Made by a program: the position numbers and the translations under genes. From contig NZ_JBHRTR010000015.1 in NCBI RefSeq assembly GCF_042646425.1, positions 1-64,000 of the forward strand: a stretch of 64,000 nucleotides of DNA, in the 5' to 3' direction. The stretch is from Marinibaculum pumilum (GTDB taxonomy: Bacteria; Pseudomonadota; Alphaproteobacteria; Ferrovibrionales; Ferrovibrionaceae). The notes under the pieces were generated by a model that saw only the letters and a program-made list of their open reading frames with translations, searched no databases and had not been told where the DNA came from. Of the stretch, positions 18,928 through 25,679 are shown piece by piece; the first letter of the stretch is position 1, and each line of letters starts with the position of its first letter.

Positions 18928-19908
18928 TCAGGCGCCGGCGGACGGCGCCAGGCCGTCCGGCGCCCAGAGCCAGGCGGCACCGCGCACGCCGGAACTGTCG
19001 CCATGCAGGGCCGGCTTCAGGCGGGTGACGATGGTGTCGGAGAAGATATGGGGCGCCCAGAGCCGCGGGACATGGTCGTACAGCCGGCCGATCCGCGACA
19101 GGCCGCCGCCCAGCACGATCACCTCCGGGTCCAGGATGTTGACCACGCCGGCCAGCGCCTTGGCCAGGCGGCGCTCGTAGCGCGCCATGCTGGCCTCCGC
19201 CGCCGCATCGCCGGCCGCCGCCATGTCGGCGATCGCGGCGGCGTCGGGGCCCATGGCCGCCAGCCCGGCCGCCCGGGCATGGTCCGCCGCCAGGCCGGGG
19301 CCGGACAGGAAGGTCTCCACGCAGCCGCTGCGGCCGCAATAGCAGGCCGGTCCCGGCCGCTCCGCGTCGTCGGGCGCCGGCAGCGGGTTGTGGCCCCATT
19401 CGCCGGCGATGCCGTTCGGGCCGGCGATCACCCGCCGGTCGATGCAGATGCCGCCGCCGACCCCGGTGCCCAGGATCACCGCGAAGACGGTGCGGCAGCC
19501 GGCGCCTGCGCCGTCGACCGCCTCCGACTGGGCCAGGCAGTTGGCGTCGTTGGCCATGCGGACCGGACGGGCCAGGGCGGCGACCAGGTCGCGGTCCAGA
19601 GGCTGGCCGTTGAGGCAGGTGGAATTGGCGTTCTTCATACGGCCGGTGGCCGCCGACAGGGTGCCCGGCGTGCCGATCCCGACGCTGCCGCGGGCGCCCA
19701 GCTCGGCCTCCGCCGCGGCGACAATGGCGGCGACTGTCCGTACCGTCGCAGGATAGTCCCCCTGCGGGGTGGCCGTGCGGTGCCGCAGGCATTCCCGGCC
19801 GGCGGCATCCAGGGCGATCACCTCGATCTTGGTGCCGCCGAGGTCGACGCCGATGCGGAAGGGGCGGGCGGCCTCGGCGGCCTCGGCCTCAATATCCCCG
19901 GTCGGCAA
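18928..19908 (-). CDS. ROK family sugar kinase
   Basis: A 326-residue ROK kinase of the fructokinase/N-acetylglucosamine kinase group. The phosphate motif GVDLGGTKIE is at about 20-29, catalytic Asp lies in ANDANCLA (about 119-126), and GTGVGGGICID follows. The ROK zinc site is complete: GHNPLP followed by CYCGRSGCVETFLSGP (His plus three Cys). Its first 20 bases overlap the end of the HAD gene, so the two are translationally coupled. The sugar (fructose, glucose or GlcNAc) cannot be decided from sequence; no sugar transporter is nearby. Confidence 0.9.
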   Translation of the reverse strand: MPTGDIEAEAAEAARPFRIGVDLGGTKIEVIALDAAGRECLRHRTATPQGDYPATVRTVAAIVAAAEAELGARGSVGIGTPGTLSAATGRMKNANSTCLNGQPLDRDLVAALARPVRMANDANCLAQSEAVDGAGAGCRTVFAVILGTGVGGGICIDRRVIAGPNGIAGEWGHNPLPAPDDAERPGPACYCGRSGCVETFLSGPGLAADHARAAGLAAMGPDAAAIADMAAAGDAAAEASMARYERRLAKALAGVVNILDPEVIVLGGGLSRIGRLYDHVPRLWAPHIFSDTIVTRLKPALHGDSSGVRGAAWLWAPDGLAPSAGA

Positions 19909-20602
19909 AGTGGCGCTCGATGGCCTGGCGCAACTCGGACCAGCTGTCGCAGGCCAGGTCGCAATGCTCCGCCGGGCCCAGCAGCTCCGCCAGCCGGCGG
20001 TCGGCGACGAAATGCAGGCAGTGCACGCCTTCGCCTGTGGCCCGGACCGATTTGTGGTTCAGCGGAATATCGTCGATGAACACCGCCGGCGCATCGACCC
20101 GCGCCGCGATGTGATGCACCGCCGCGCCCTTCGGGCCGCGATTGGCGACCAGCGGATAATCCATGCCGGTGCGCTGCAGGGCCTCCTGCCGGGCGGCGCG
20201 CTGCGGCAGGGGGATGTTGCTCAGCACCACGATCTGCGCCCGCTCCGACAGGCCGGCCAGGGCCTCGGCCGCCCCTTCGACTGCCTCCAGCTCCGCCGCA
20301 TGGGCGGCGAAGAACGCCTGCAGCAGCTCGGCCAGGTCGGGATGGTCGAGCACGCTGTCGTCGGCGCGGCGGCGGATATTGCCGAACAGGGCGAAGGAGG
20401 ACCAGTCGAAGTACAGCTCCCGGCCGGCCAGATAGCCCTCCAGCCCCTTCATGAACTGGAACAACACCTCGTCTGCATCGGTGATCACCAGCGGCCGCTC
20501 CGGATCCAGCTGCAGCGCGTCGAGCTGCGACAGCACCTCCGGGTCGAAGTCCTGCCCGCTGCCGCCGCCCGGACCGGTGGCAGCGTCCGCGCTGGATGTC
20601 AT
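19889..20602 (-). CDS. HAD superfamily hydrolase
   Basis: A 237-residue haloacid-dehalogenase-fold phosphatase. Motif I is TDADEVLFQF (about 41-50), with nucleophile Asp and general acid Asp two residues later. Motif II is VLSNIP, motif III Lys is probably in NRGPKGAAV, and motif IV is VFIDDIPLNHKSV. A helical cap of about 60 residues follows motif I, as in subfamily I. It is sandwiched by overlaps: four bases with DUF3572 upstream (ATGA) and 20 bases with the ROK kinase downstream, so the three form one tight operon. The substrate is unknown. Confidence 0.88.
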   Translation of the reverse strand: MTSSADAATGPGGGSGQDFDPEVLSQLDALQLDPERPLVITDADEVLFQFMKGLEGYLAGRELYFDWSSFALFGNIRRRADDSVLDHPDLAELLQAFFAAHAAELEAVEGAAEALAGLSERAQIVVLSNIPLPQRAARQEALQRTGMDYPLVANRGPKGAAVHHIAARVDAPAVFIDDIPLNHKSVRATGEGVHCLHFVADRRLAELLGPAEHCDLACDSWSELRQAIERHFADRGY

Positions 20603-20937
20603 GACCTGTCTCCCTGTTCCCGTCCCGTCGCCGGCCTGCCCGGTGCGCCACCGCCATGCAGCGCCCGGCTGGCGCGCGCCGGGTCCTCCGGCGCGATTCC
20701 GGCCTCCGCGCAGAAGCGCAGCAGGGTGGGTTCGTGCGCCAGCAGCCAGTCCAGAAGGCCCGCCAGGAAGGCCGGGCTGCCCAGATGGTCGCGCAGTTCG
20801 CTGCCCTGCAGGCCGGTCATGGCGAGGAAGCGGTCCCGCAGATCCGCCTCGCCCAGCACCCAGGTCAGGGCGGTGAGGGCCAGCGTTTCCGCCGCATCGA
20901 CCGGCATGGTGGCGCCGTGCTGCATGGCCTGGGTCAT
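20599..20937 (-). CDS. DUF3572 family protein
   Basis: A small cytosolic protein of about 112 residues, matching the alphaproteobacterial DUF3572 family: AETLALTALTWVL (about 17-29), the L..FL..TGL core, and FLAGLLDWLLAHEPTLLRFC. Function is unknown. The start is ambiguous. AGGAGG abuts ATG 20937 (too close), whereas ATG 20925 (MQHGAT) lies 12 bases after it (slightly far). Its TGA overlaps the HAD ATG. Confidence 0.75.
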   Translation of the reverse strand: MTQAMQHGATMPVDAAETLALTALTWVLGEADLRDRFLAMTGLQGSELRDHLGSPAFLAGLLDWLLAHEPTLLRFCAEAGIAPEDPARASRALHGGGAPGRPATGREQGDRS

Positions 20938-21141
20938 CCTCCTGTCCGGCGGCTTTCCGCCCCGGTTCCGGACGGCTGCCGCCCGGCGGTCTTGCGGCAG
21001 ATCGCACCGGTCCGACAAGGCGCCTTCCCTGAGGGGGCACGATCCGGTAAACGATTCTTGCCGATATGTACTATAGTGAAGCGCTACCGGCTGCGCCCGC
21101 CGTATCCGGGCTGCGGCACAATAATTTCAGGGCAGGACGCG

Positions 21142-21507
21142 ATGACAAAGACCATCCTGATCGTCGAGGACAACGAGCTCAACATGAAGCTCTTCCATGA
21201 CATCCTCGACGCGCAGGGCTACGCGACCTTGCAGACGAAGGACGGCATGGAGGCGCTGGACCTTGCCCGGGAACATCGCCCGGACCTGATCCTGATGGAC
21301 ATCCAGCTGCCGGAGGTTTCCGGGCTGGAGGTCACCAAGTGGCTGAAGGAAGACGACGACCTGCGGAAAATCCCGGTGATCGCCGTGACGGCCTTCGCCA
21401 TGAAGGGGGACGAGGAGAAGATGCGCGAGGGCGGCTGCGAGGCTTATATCGCCAAGCCGATCTCGGTCAGCAACTTCATCGCCACCGTTCGCAGCTTCCT
21501 GGAATAG
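21142..21507 (+). CDS. divK: Single-domain response regulator DivK
   Basis: A 121-residue receiver domain with no output domain. It has the acidic pair in VEDNELNMKLFHDIL (Asp9-10 region), phospho-acceptor Asp in LILMDIQLPEVSG (about 53), the switch Thr in VIAVTAFAMKGDEEK and Lys in YIAKPISV. The ELNMKL and AMKGDEEK runs are close to DivK, the cell-polarity and cell-division regulator of alphaproteobacteria that controls CtrA through PleC/DivJ. The convergent rpmG neighbour fits the alphaproteobacterial divK-pleD-rpmG arrangement, but pleD is missing here. An AT-rich stretch (21045-21080) upstream is a likely promoter, though no well-spaced boxes could be fixed. Confidence 0.93.
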   Translation: MTKTILIVEDNELNMKLFHDILDAQGYATLQTKDGMEALDLAREHRPDLILMDIQLPEVSGLEVTKWLKEDDDLRKIPVIAVTAFAMKGDEEKMREGGCEAYIAKPISVSNFIATVRSFLE

Positions 21508-21554
21508 GGGGCAGTTTCAAGGTTCAGGACGGGTGGTCGGCAAACGCCGCTTCC

Positions 21555-21650
21555 CGTCGTTCCAGGGCTTGACCCTGGAACCCATTCCGCCAACGTCGAG
21601 GCACCGCACGGCACGCGGAATGGATCCTCGCCTCAAGGGCGAGGATGACG
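21555..21650. repeat. Double-hairpin intergenic repeat, copy A
   Basis: This copy begins CGTCGTT and ends GATGACG. Left hairpin: TTCCAGGG (21560-21567), loop CTTGA, CCCTGGAA (21573-21580). Right hairpin: ATCCTCGCC (21624-21632), loop TCAAG, GGCGAGGAT (21638-21646). Between them CCATTCCGC (21582-21590) pairs with GCGGAATGG (21615-21623). All stems are perfect. It lies between the convergent ends of divK and rpmG and could act as a bidirectional terminator. Confidence 0.85.
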
Positions 21651-21761
21651 ACTTGGCAGTGGCACAGTCCAGGCAAGAACTGTCCGGGCCAAGTACAGAT
21701 GTACGGGCGGCAAGCCGCCCGTGGCCGCAGTTCCCCTGCGGCGGAAGGCCGATCAGCCGTC

Positions 21762-21929
21762 CTACTTGATCTTGTCTTCGCGGAACTCGACGTGCCGGCG
21801 CAGCTTGGGGTCGTACTTGCGCATCTTCAGCTTCTCGGTCTGCGTGCGCGGGTTCTTCTTGGTGACGTAGTAGCTGCCCGTGCCCTCGGTGCTCACGAGC
21901 TTGATCTTCAGGGTCGTCGGCTTGGCCAT
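21762..21929 (-). CDS. rpmG: 50S ribosomal protein L33
   Basis: L33, 55 residues, a small basic protein of the large ribosomal subunit. The sequence MAKPTTLKIKLVSTEGTG, then YYVTKKNPRTQTEKL and KYDPKLRRHVEF, is diagnostic. It has no cysteines, so it is the zinc-independent (C-minus) form. ATG 21929 is the conserved start; an in-frame upstream ATG at 21956 would add residues not seen in the family. Confidence 0.97.
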   Translation of the reverse strand: MAKPTTLKIKLVSTEGTGSYYVTKKNPRTQTEKLKMRKYDPKLRRHVEFREDKIK

Positions 21930-22075
21930 CGCAGGTGCTCCGGAACGGATGCGCACATCGCCTGGCCCGGAGTCCGGGCGGCGCGGGCGGGGAATGACGG
22001 AGCGCGCAAGATAGTGACGGCGCGCCGTCTGTCAACTGGTTCGGTTCGGGCCGGGTCACCGGCCCTGCGTGGCGG

Positions 22076-22783
22076 TCACCTGTCCTCGCGGATGAGGGGC
22101 GCGCCGCGGACATAGCCGAACAGCGGCACCCTCTCCTGCTGGTGCCATACCGCAGCCGGATCGTCGGCCAGCTGGTGTGCCAGGCGGTGCAGCATGAACT
22201 CGGTGACGTCGACCAGCGGCCGGCGCAGCGCCTCTTCCACCGCAATCCAGTCCAGGTCCTCCAGCTCGCCGGAGCCGCCCAGCTTGCCGGTTGCCGCATC
22301 GGCCGGCGCCAGGAAGAAGCGGGCGTGGAAGCGGATCGGGCTCTCCGGCGGGGTGATCGCCCGGTAGTAATAGGTGAGGGGATCGAGGTCGGGACGGTAG
22401 GCATCGCCGTCGCCCTGGCCCAGGACCAGGCCCGTCTCTTCCATCGTCTCGCGCGCGGCGGCGACCGCCAGGGCGGAGGCCCGCTTCGGACCCCGGGTGT
22501 GGCGGCCGACCGCGCTGGCCACGTCGGGGCGCAGCGGATTGAGCATCGGACGCGCGGCATCGGCGCGATCCACCCGGCCGCCGGGAAAGACGTAATAGTC
22601 GGGCACGAAACGGTGGCCGCGGGCACGGCGACCCATCAGTACCTGCCATTCGCCGCGATGCTGGCGCAGCAGGATCAGGCTGGCCGCGTCGCGCGGCCGC
22701 GCCGGCTTCGGCACGCCGCCCTCGGGACGTTCCCACAGCGGCCGCCCCTTCCGGGGCGCCTTCGGTTCGCCGCGCGCGCTCAT
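22076..22783 (-). CDS. Nudix hydrolase (first of a tandem pair)
   Basis: A 235-residue Nudix-domain protein. The Nudix box is formed by FPGGRVDR (about 64-71) and, after an insert of about 35 residues, ARETMEETGLVLG (about 108-120). REt.eEtG is intact, so metal-dependent pyrophosphohydrolase activity is likely. The wide spacing between GG and the RE..EE helix is typical of the NUDT7/YfaO-like acyl-CoA/NAD-type group, and the substrate is unclear. Its start overlaps the end of a paralogous Nudix gene (ATGA at 22780-22783). The two share FPGGRVDR, the insert and RAxTPP (RAITPP/RAVTPP), so they arose by tandem duplication. Confidence 0.88.
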   Translation of the reverse strand: MSARGEPKAPRKGRPLWERPEGGVPKPARPRDAASLILLRQHRGEWQVLMGRRARGHRFVPDYYVFPGGRVDRADAARPMLNPLRPDVASAVGRHTRGPKRASALAVAAARETMEETGLVLGQGDGDAYRPDLDPLTYYYRAITPPESPIRFHARFFLAPADAATGKLGGSGELEDLDWIAVEEALRRPLVDVTEFMLHRLAHQLADDPAAVWHQQERVPLFGYVRGAPLIREDR

Positions 22784-23538
22784 TCCCAGCCGAACCAGTG
22801 GCAGCCGCGCACCGTCTTGAACAGCGGCACCTTGGCGTCGCGGCCGGACGGCATCCGCTCCGGCGGGGTCTCGTGCATGGCGTTCAGGACGATCTCCGTG
22901 ATCCGGGGGATCTTCAACTCATGGGCGCGGGCGACCGGCATCCACCGCAGGGAACCCAGCTCGCTCGATTCCTTCAGCTCGCCCGCGGCATGTTCCGCCG
23001 CCAGCGCCAGGAAGCGGGCGTTGAATCGGCGCGGCCGGCCGGGCGGCGTCACCGCGCGGCACAGATAGCCGATGCGGTCCATGGCGGGCGCATAGCCGGC
23101 GTCGAAGAACGGCTGCCAGTCTTTCGGCAACTTGGGCTTCGCCAGTTTCGCCGTCGGCAGCGTGTCCAGCCGGCGGCCGATGATCAGGCCCGTCTCCTCG
23201 AAGGTCTCGCGGATCGCGGCCAGGGCCAGGGCCCGGGCACGGGCCGGCGTTGCAGCCCGCTCCAGCCGGGCGGCGACATCGGGGTGCAGGTCGGATGCCA
23301 CCGGCACCCGCCAGTCCTCGCGGTCGACCCGTCCGCCCGGAAAGACGTAGCGGTTGGGCATGAAGGCGTGCTTGGCGGAGCGTTCCCCCAGCAGCACCTC
23401 CAGCCCGTCTTCGCCGTGCCGGTAGATGATCAGGGTGGCCGCGTCCTTCGGCCGGACGGTCGGGAAACCGTCCTGTTCGGGATCGTAGCCCGGTCCTTCG
23501 GCAACCGGGCGGCCCATATGGGGAAGCTCTCTGAACAT
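22780..23538 (-). CDS. Nudix hydrolase (second, upstream member of the pair)
   Basis: A 252-residue paralogue of the following gene, with YVFPGGRVDRED (about 75-86), an inserted loop, and AIRETFEETGLIIG as the catalytic helix. C-terminal similarity includes LCRAVTPPGRPRRFNARFL. Start: ATG 23538 (MFRELPHMG) or ATG 23517 (MGRPVAEG); neither has a strong ribosome site, and the longer is used here. The AT-rich orphan gene begins its 3' end only 66 bases upstream. Confidence 0.87.
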   Translation of the reverse strand: MFRELPHMGRPVAEGPGYDPEQDGFPTVRPKDAATLIIYRHGEDGLEVLLGERSAKHAFMPNRYVFPGGRVDREDWRVPVASDLHPDVAARLERAATPARARALALAAIRETFEETGLIIGRRLDTLPTAKLAKPKLPKDWQPFFDAGYAPAMDRIGYLCRAVTPPGRPRRFNARFLALAAEHAAGELKESSELGSLRWMPVARAHELKIPRITEIVLNAMHETPPERMPSGRDAKVPLFKTVRGCHWFGWE

Positions 23539-23604
23539 GGCAGCGACACTGCCGCCGGGCGCGGGAGATGTCCAGCAGTGAGATCGCACGCGTCAATGAA
23601 CGAC

Positions 23605-24015
23605 CTAAGAGCGGCGCGGGCCTTCAGGCTCTGTGAACGCCCCCGTTTCATTGTCACCTGGATAGTGGCTGTCTTCACCGAACGAGAGACGGTGGTAGGC
23701 GAAATGCACCTCGTCGGTAACGGTATTTGTTATTCCCAAGGCACCAAGTCTTTCGTAGAGGTGAGAAATTTTTGATGGCTTAACTGATCCAAAATTATCA
23801 TGCAGTGGAGAGAAGACAGGTAGTCGTTGGGGAATTAATGGTTCGGATGGAGTCTTTTTGACTGAAATTTCAATCTCAGCGCCAAACTTATTGCCGAGGT
23901 TTGTTGCAAAAATTTTCGTATCTAAGCTATCAACTATCGAATTGTGCGCGACGGCAGCGATAAATGCAGAACTGACCACTAGGTTCGAAAAATAGAAGCT
24001 TCGTCGTTCAAGCAT
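23605..24015 (-). CDS. Orphan hypothetical protein in an AT-rich island
   Basis: A 136-residue open frame with start ATG 24015 and GGGGAC in the ribosome-site position. I recognise no domain. A weakly hydrophobic stretch lies at about 10-30 (SNLVVSSAFIAAVAH). The rest is polar with Lys, Asn, Ile and Phe, an amino-acid composition unlike the Ala/Arg/Gly-rich neighbours. Codon use is also foreign (many AAA, TTT, ATT, TTA). The last 15-20 codons enter normal high-GC sequence (TEPEGPRRS), so the frame may end by chance in host DNA, giving a truncated or fused product. It is likely a horizontally acquired fragment, possibly expressed. Confidence 0.5.
   Translation of the reverse strand: MLERRSFYFSNLVVSSAFIAAVAHNSIVDSLDTKIFATNLGNKFGAEIEISVKKTPSEPLIPQRLPVFSPLHDNFGSVKPSKISHLYERLGALGITNTVTDEVHFAYHRLSFGEDSHYPGDNETGAFTEPEGPRRS
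23701..24000. other. AT-rich island (about 42% G+C)
   Basis: I counted 125 G or C in these 300 bases (42%), against visibly about 70% on both sides. The shift begins near 23.69 kb and ends near 24.05 kb. No flanking direct repeat, transposase or integrase was found. The only gene inside is the orphan frame on the minus strand. Confidence 0.85.
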
Positions 24016-24101
24016 GTCGGTCCCCGAAGCAACGGCACACTACATGTGGGGCCTCCAATCGCCGTTGGCAATAACTCCAGTATGTCGGACCACTCTATCC
24101 G

Positions 24102-24566
24102 TCAGCGCGGCGCCGGATCCCAGATGTCGAGCTGCTGCGGCGCTGCGGGATCGGCGCGGCCGTCATGGGCGAATCCGTGCATCCGGCGCGACCAGAGGAA
24201 GCCGATCAGCGCGCCTTTCACCGGGCGCAGCAGGGCCAGGGTCAGCGCCAGGGTCAGCGGCAGCCAGAAGGCGAACTGCAGCCACATCGCCGGCGCCCAG
24301 TCCTGCTCCACCCACAGCAGCAGCGGCACGATGATATGGCCGACGATCACGATCGTGACGTAGGGCGGCGCGTCGTCGGCACGATGGTCGCGCAGGTCCA
24401 GCCCGCAATGGCCGCATTCGTCCGCCACCGTAAGATAGCCGCGGAACAGCCGGCCCTGGCCGCATTCCGGGCAGCGCCCGCGCGCGCCGCGCAGCAGGGC
24501 CGGCAGCAGCGCCCGGGGCGCCGGCTCGTCGCTGCCGAAGGTCCGTGTCGTACCGGAAGCGTCCAT
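24102..24566 (-). CDS. DUF983 family membrane protein
   Basis: A 154-residue protein of the DUF983 family. Two cysteine pairs (C32/C35 in CPECGQG and C51/C54 in CGHCGLD) form a zinc ribbon. Two transmembrane helices follow (about 72-90, YVTIVIVGHIIVPLLL, and about 100-118, FAFWLPLTLALTLALL), then a cytosolic tail. Members are common in alphaproteobacteria; the function is unknown. ATG 24566 has GGATGG upstream and lies 2 bases beyond the corA stop. ATG 24578 (MVVT) would overlap corA. Probably co-transcribed with corA. Confidence 0.85.
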   Translation of the reverse strand: MDASGTTRTFGSDEPAPRALLPALLRGARGRCPECGQGRLFRGYLTVADECGHCGLDLRDHRADDAPPYVTIVIVGHIIVPLLLWVEQDWAPAMWLQFAFWLPLTLALTLALLRPVKGALIGFLWSRRMHGFAHDGRADPAAPQQLDIWDPAPR

Positions 24567-24568
24567 CG

Positions 24569-25573
24569 TCACAACCATCCGCGATGCTTGAAATACCAGA
24601 ACGGGATGATGGCGGAGAGCACCATCAGCCCCAGCGAGAAGGGATAGCCATAGGCCCAGTCCAGCTCCGGCATGAACTGATAGTTCATGCCGTAGATCGA
24701 CGCGATCAGGGTCGGCGGCAGGAACACCGTCGCCGCAACCGAGAAGATCTTGATGATGTTGGTCTGCTGGATGTTGATCAGCCCCAAGGTCGCATCAAGC
24801 AGGAAATTGGACTTGTGGGCCAGAGAGTCAGCATGTTCGGTCAGCGACACGACGTCGCGGTGCAGCGACTTCGACCGCAGACGCAGGTCCTTGTTGGCTT
24901 TTTCCTCCATCAGGACCTGGTTGTAGTAGGTCAGCAGGCGGCCGAAGGACATCAGGCATTCGCGCACCAGCGCGGTCTGGTCGGTGAGGCGGCCCAGGGT
25001 CTTCAGCGCATCCTCCAGGTCGACATCCTCGTCCTCTTCCTTCTTGCGGCGCTTGCCCGCCTGCACCTTGGTGCGGGCGATGAACACCCGCTTGGACAGT
25101 TCGTCCAGCCGCAGGCCGACCCGTTCCAGCACGTCGGCGGAGCGGTTCACCACCGCCTCGATGATCGACACCATGGTCATGTCGACCCCGGCGCAGAGCC
25201 CCGGCTGGCGCATCGCCCGGATCGAGAAGGAGCGGAAGGACAGCGGGTCGGCGTAGCGCAGGGTGACCAGGGCCTTGCTGGTGCGGATGAAGGTGACGGC
25301 CGTCGTCTCCGCATCGTCGGTGTCGGAGGCGTTGATGACATTGGCCGTCAGATAGATCGCCGCGCCTTCCCGGTAGAGCCGGTTGGACAGTTCGATCTCC
25401 TGCATTTCCTCGCGGGTAGGGGCGTCGATCTCCAGCGCATGCTCCACCCGGCGTTCCTCTTCCGGGCTGGGCTCCAGCATGTCGATCCAGACGGTGCGCG
25501 GCGGCAGCACGCCGTCCTCGGGGAAGGGGAGCGGCTCCAGGACCTGGTTGGTGCGCTGATAGACTCTGATCAT
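24569..25573 (-). CDS. corA: CorA-family magnesium transporter
   Basis: A 334-residue inner-membrane divalent cation channel. A long cytosolic alpha/beta domain and stalk helix (about 1-270) contains a charged insert KRRKKEEDEDVDLED (about 174-188). TM1 (about 277-295) ends in the signature YGMN, followed by the periplasmic loop QFMPELDWAYGYPF and TM2 (about 308-325) with the basic end KHRGWL. The GMN selectivity motif is intact. Length is typical (about 316-330). It transports Mg2+, and possibly Co2+ or Ni2+. No Mg riboswitch is evident in the 106 bases upstream. Confidence 0.95.
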   Translation of the reverse strand: MIRVYQRTNQVLEPLPFPEDGVLPPRTVWIDMLEPSPEEERRVEHALEIDAPTREEMQEIELSNRLYREGAAIYLTANVINASDTDDAETTAVTFIRTSKALVTLRYADPLSFRSFSIRAMRQPGLCAGVDMTMVSIIEAVVNRSADVLERVGLRLDELSKRVFIARTKVQAGKRRKKEEDEDVDLEDALKTLGRLTDQTALVRECLMSFGRLLTYYNQVLMEEKANKDLRLRSKSLHRDVVSLTEHADSLAHKSNFLLDATLGLINIQQTNIIKIFSVAATVFLPPTLIASIYGMNYQFMPELDWAYGYPFSLGLMVLSAIIPFWYFKHRGWL

Positions 25574-25679
25574 TCCTGCTCGCCCTGCCAGGGGATACGG
25601 GTCTGGCGTCGGATCGGGGGGTTGTAGACCTGCCGCGGGTCGATGAAAAGCCGCGCCGGCGGCGCCGTCAGCGCCTCCG

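Noticed and set aside
21045..21080. Promoter boxes before divK (TTGCCG and TATAGT)
   Set aside because: They are only 8 bases apart instead of about 17, so they cannot be a -35/-10 pair. No clear CtrA half-sites (TTAA-N7-TTAA) could be fixed.
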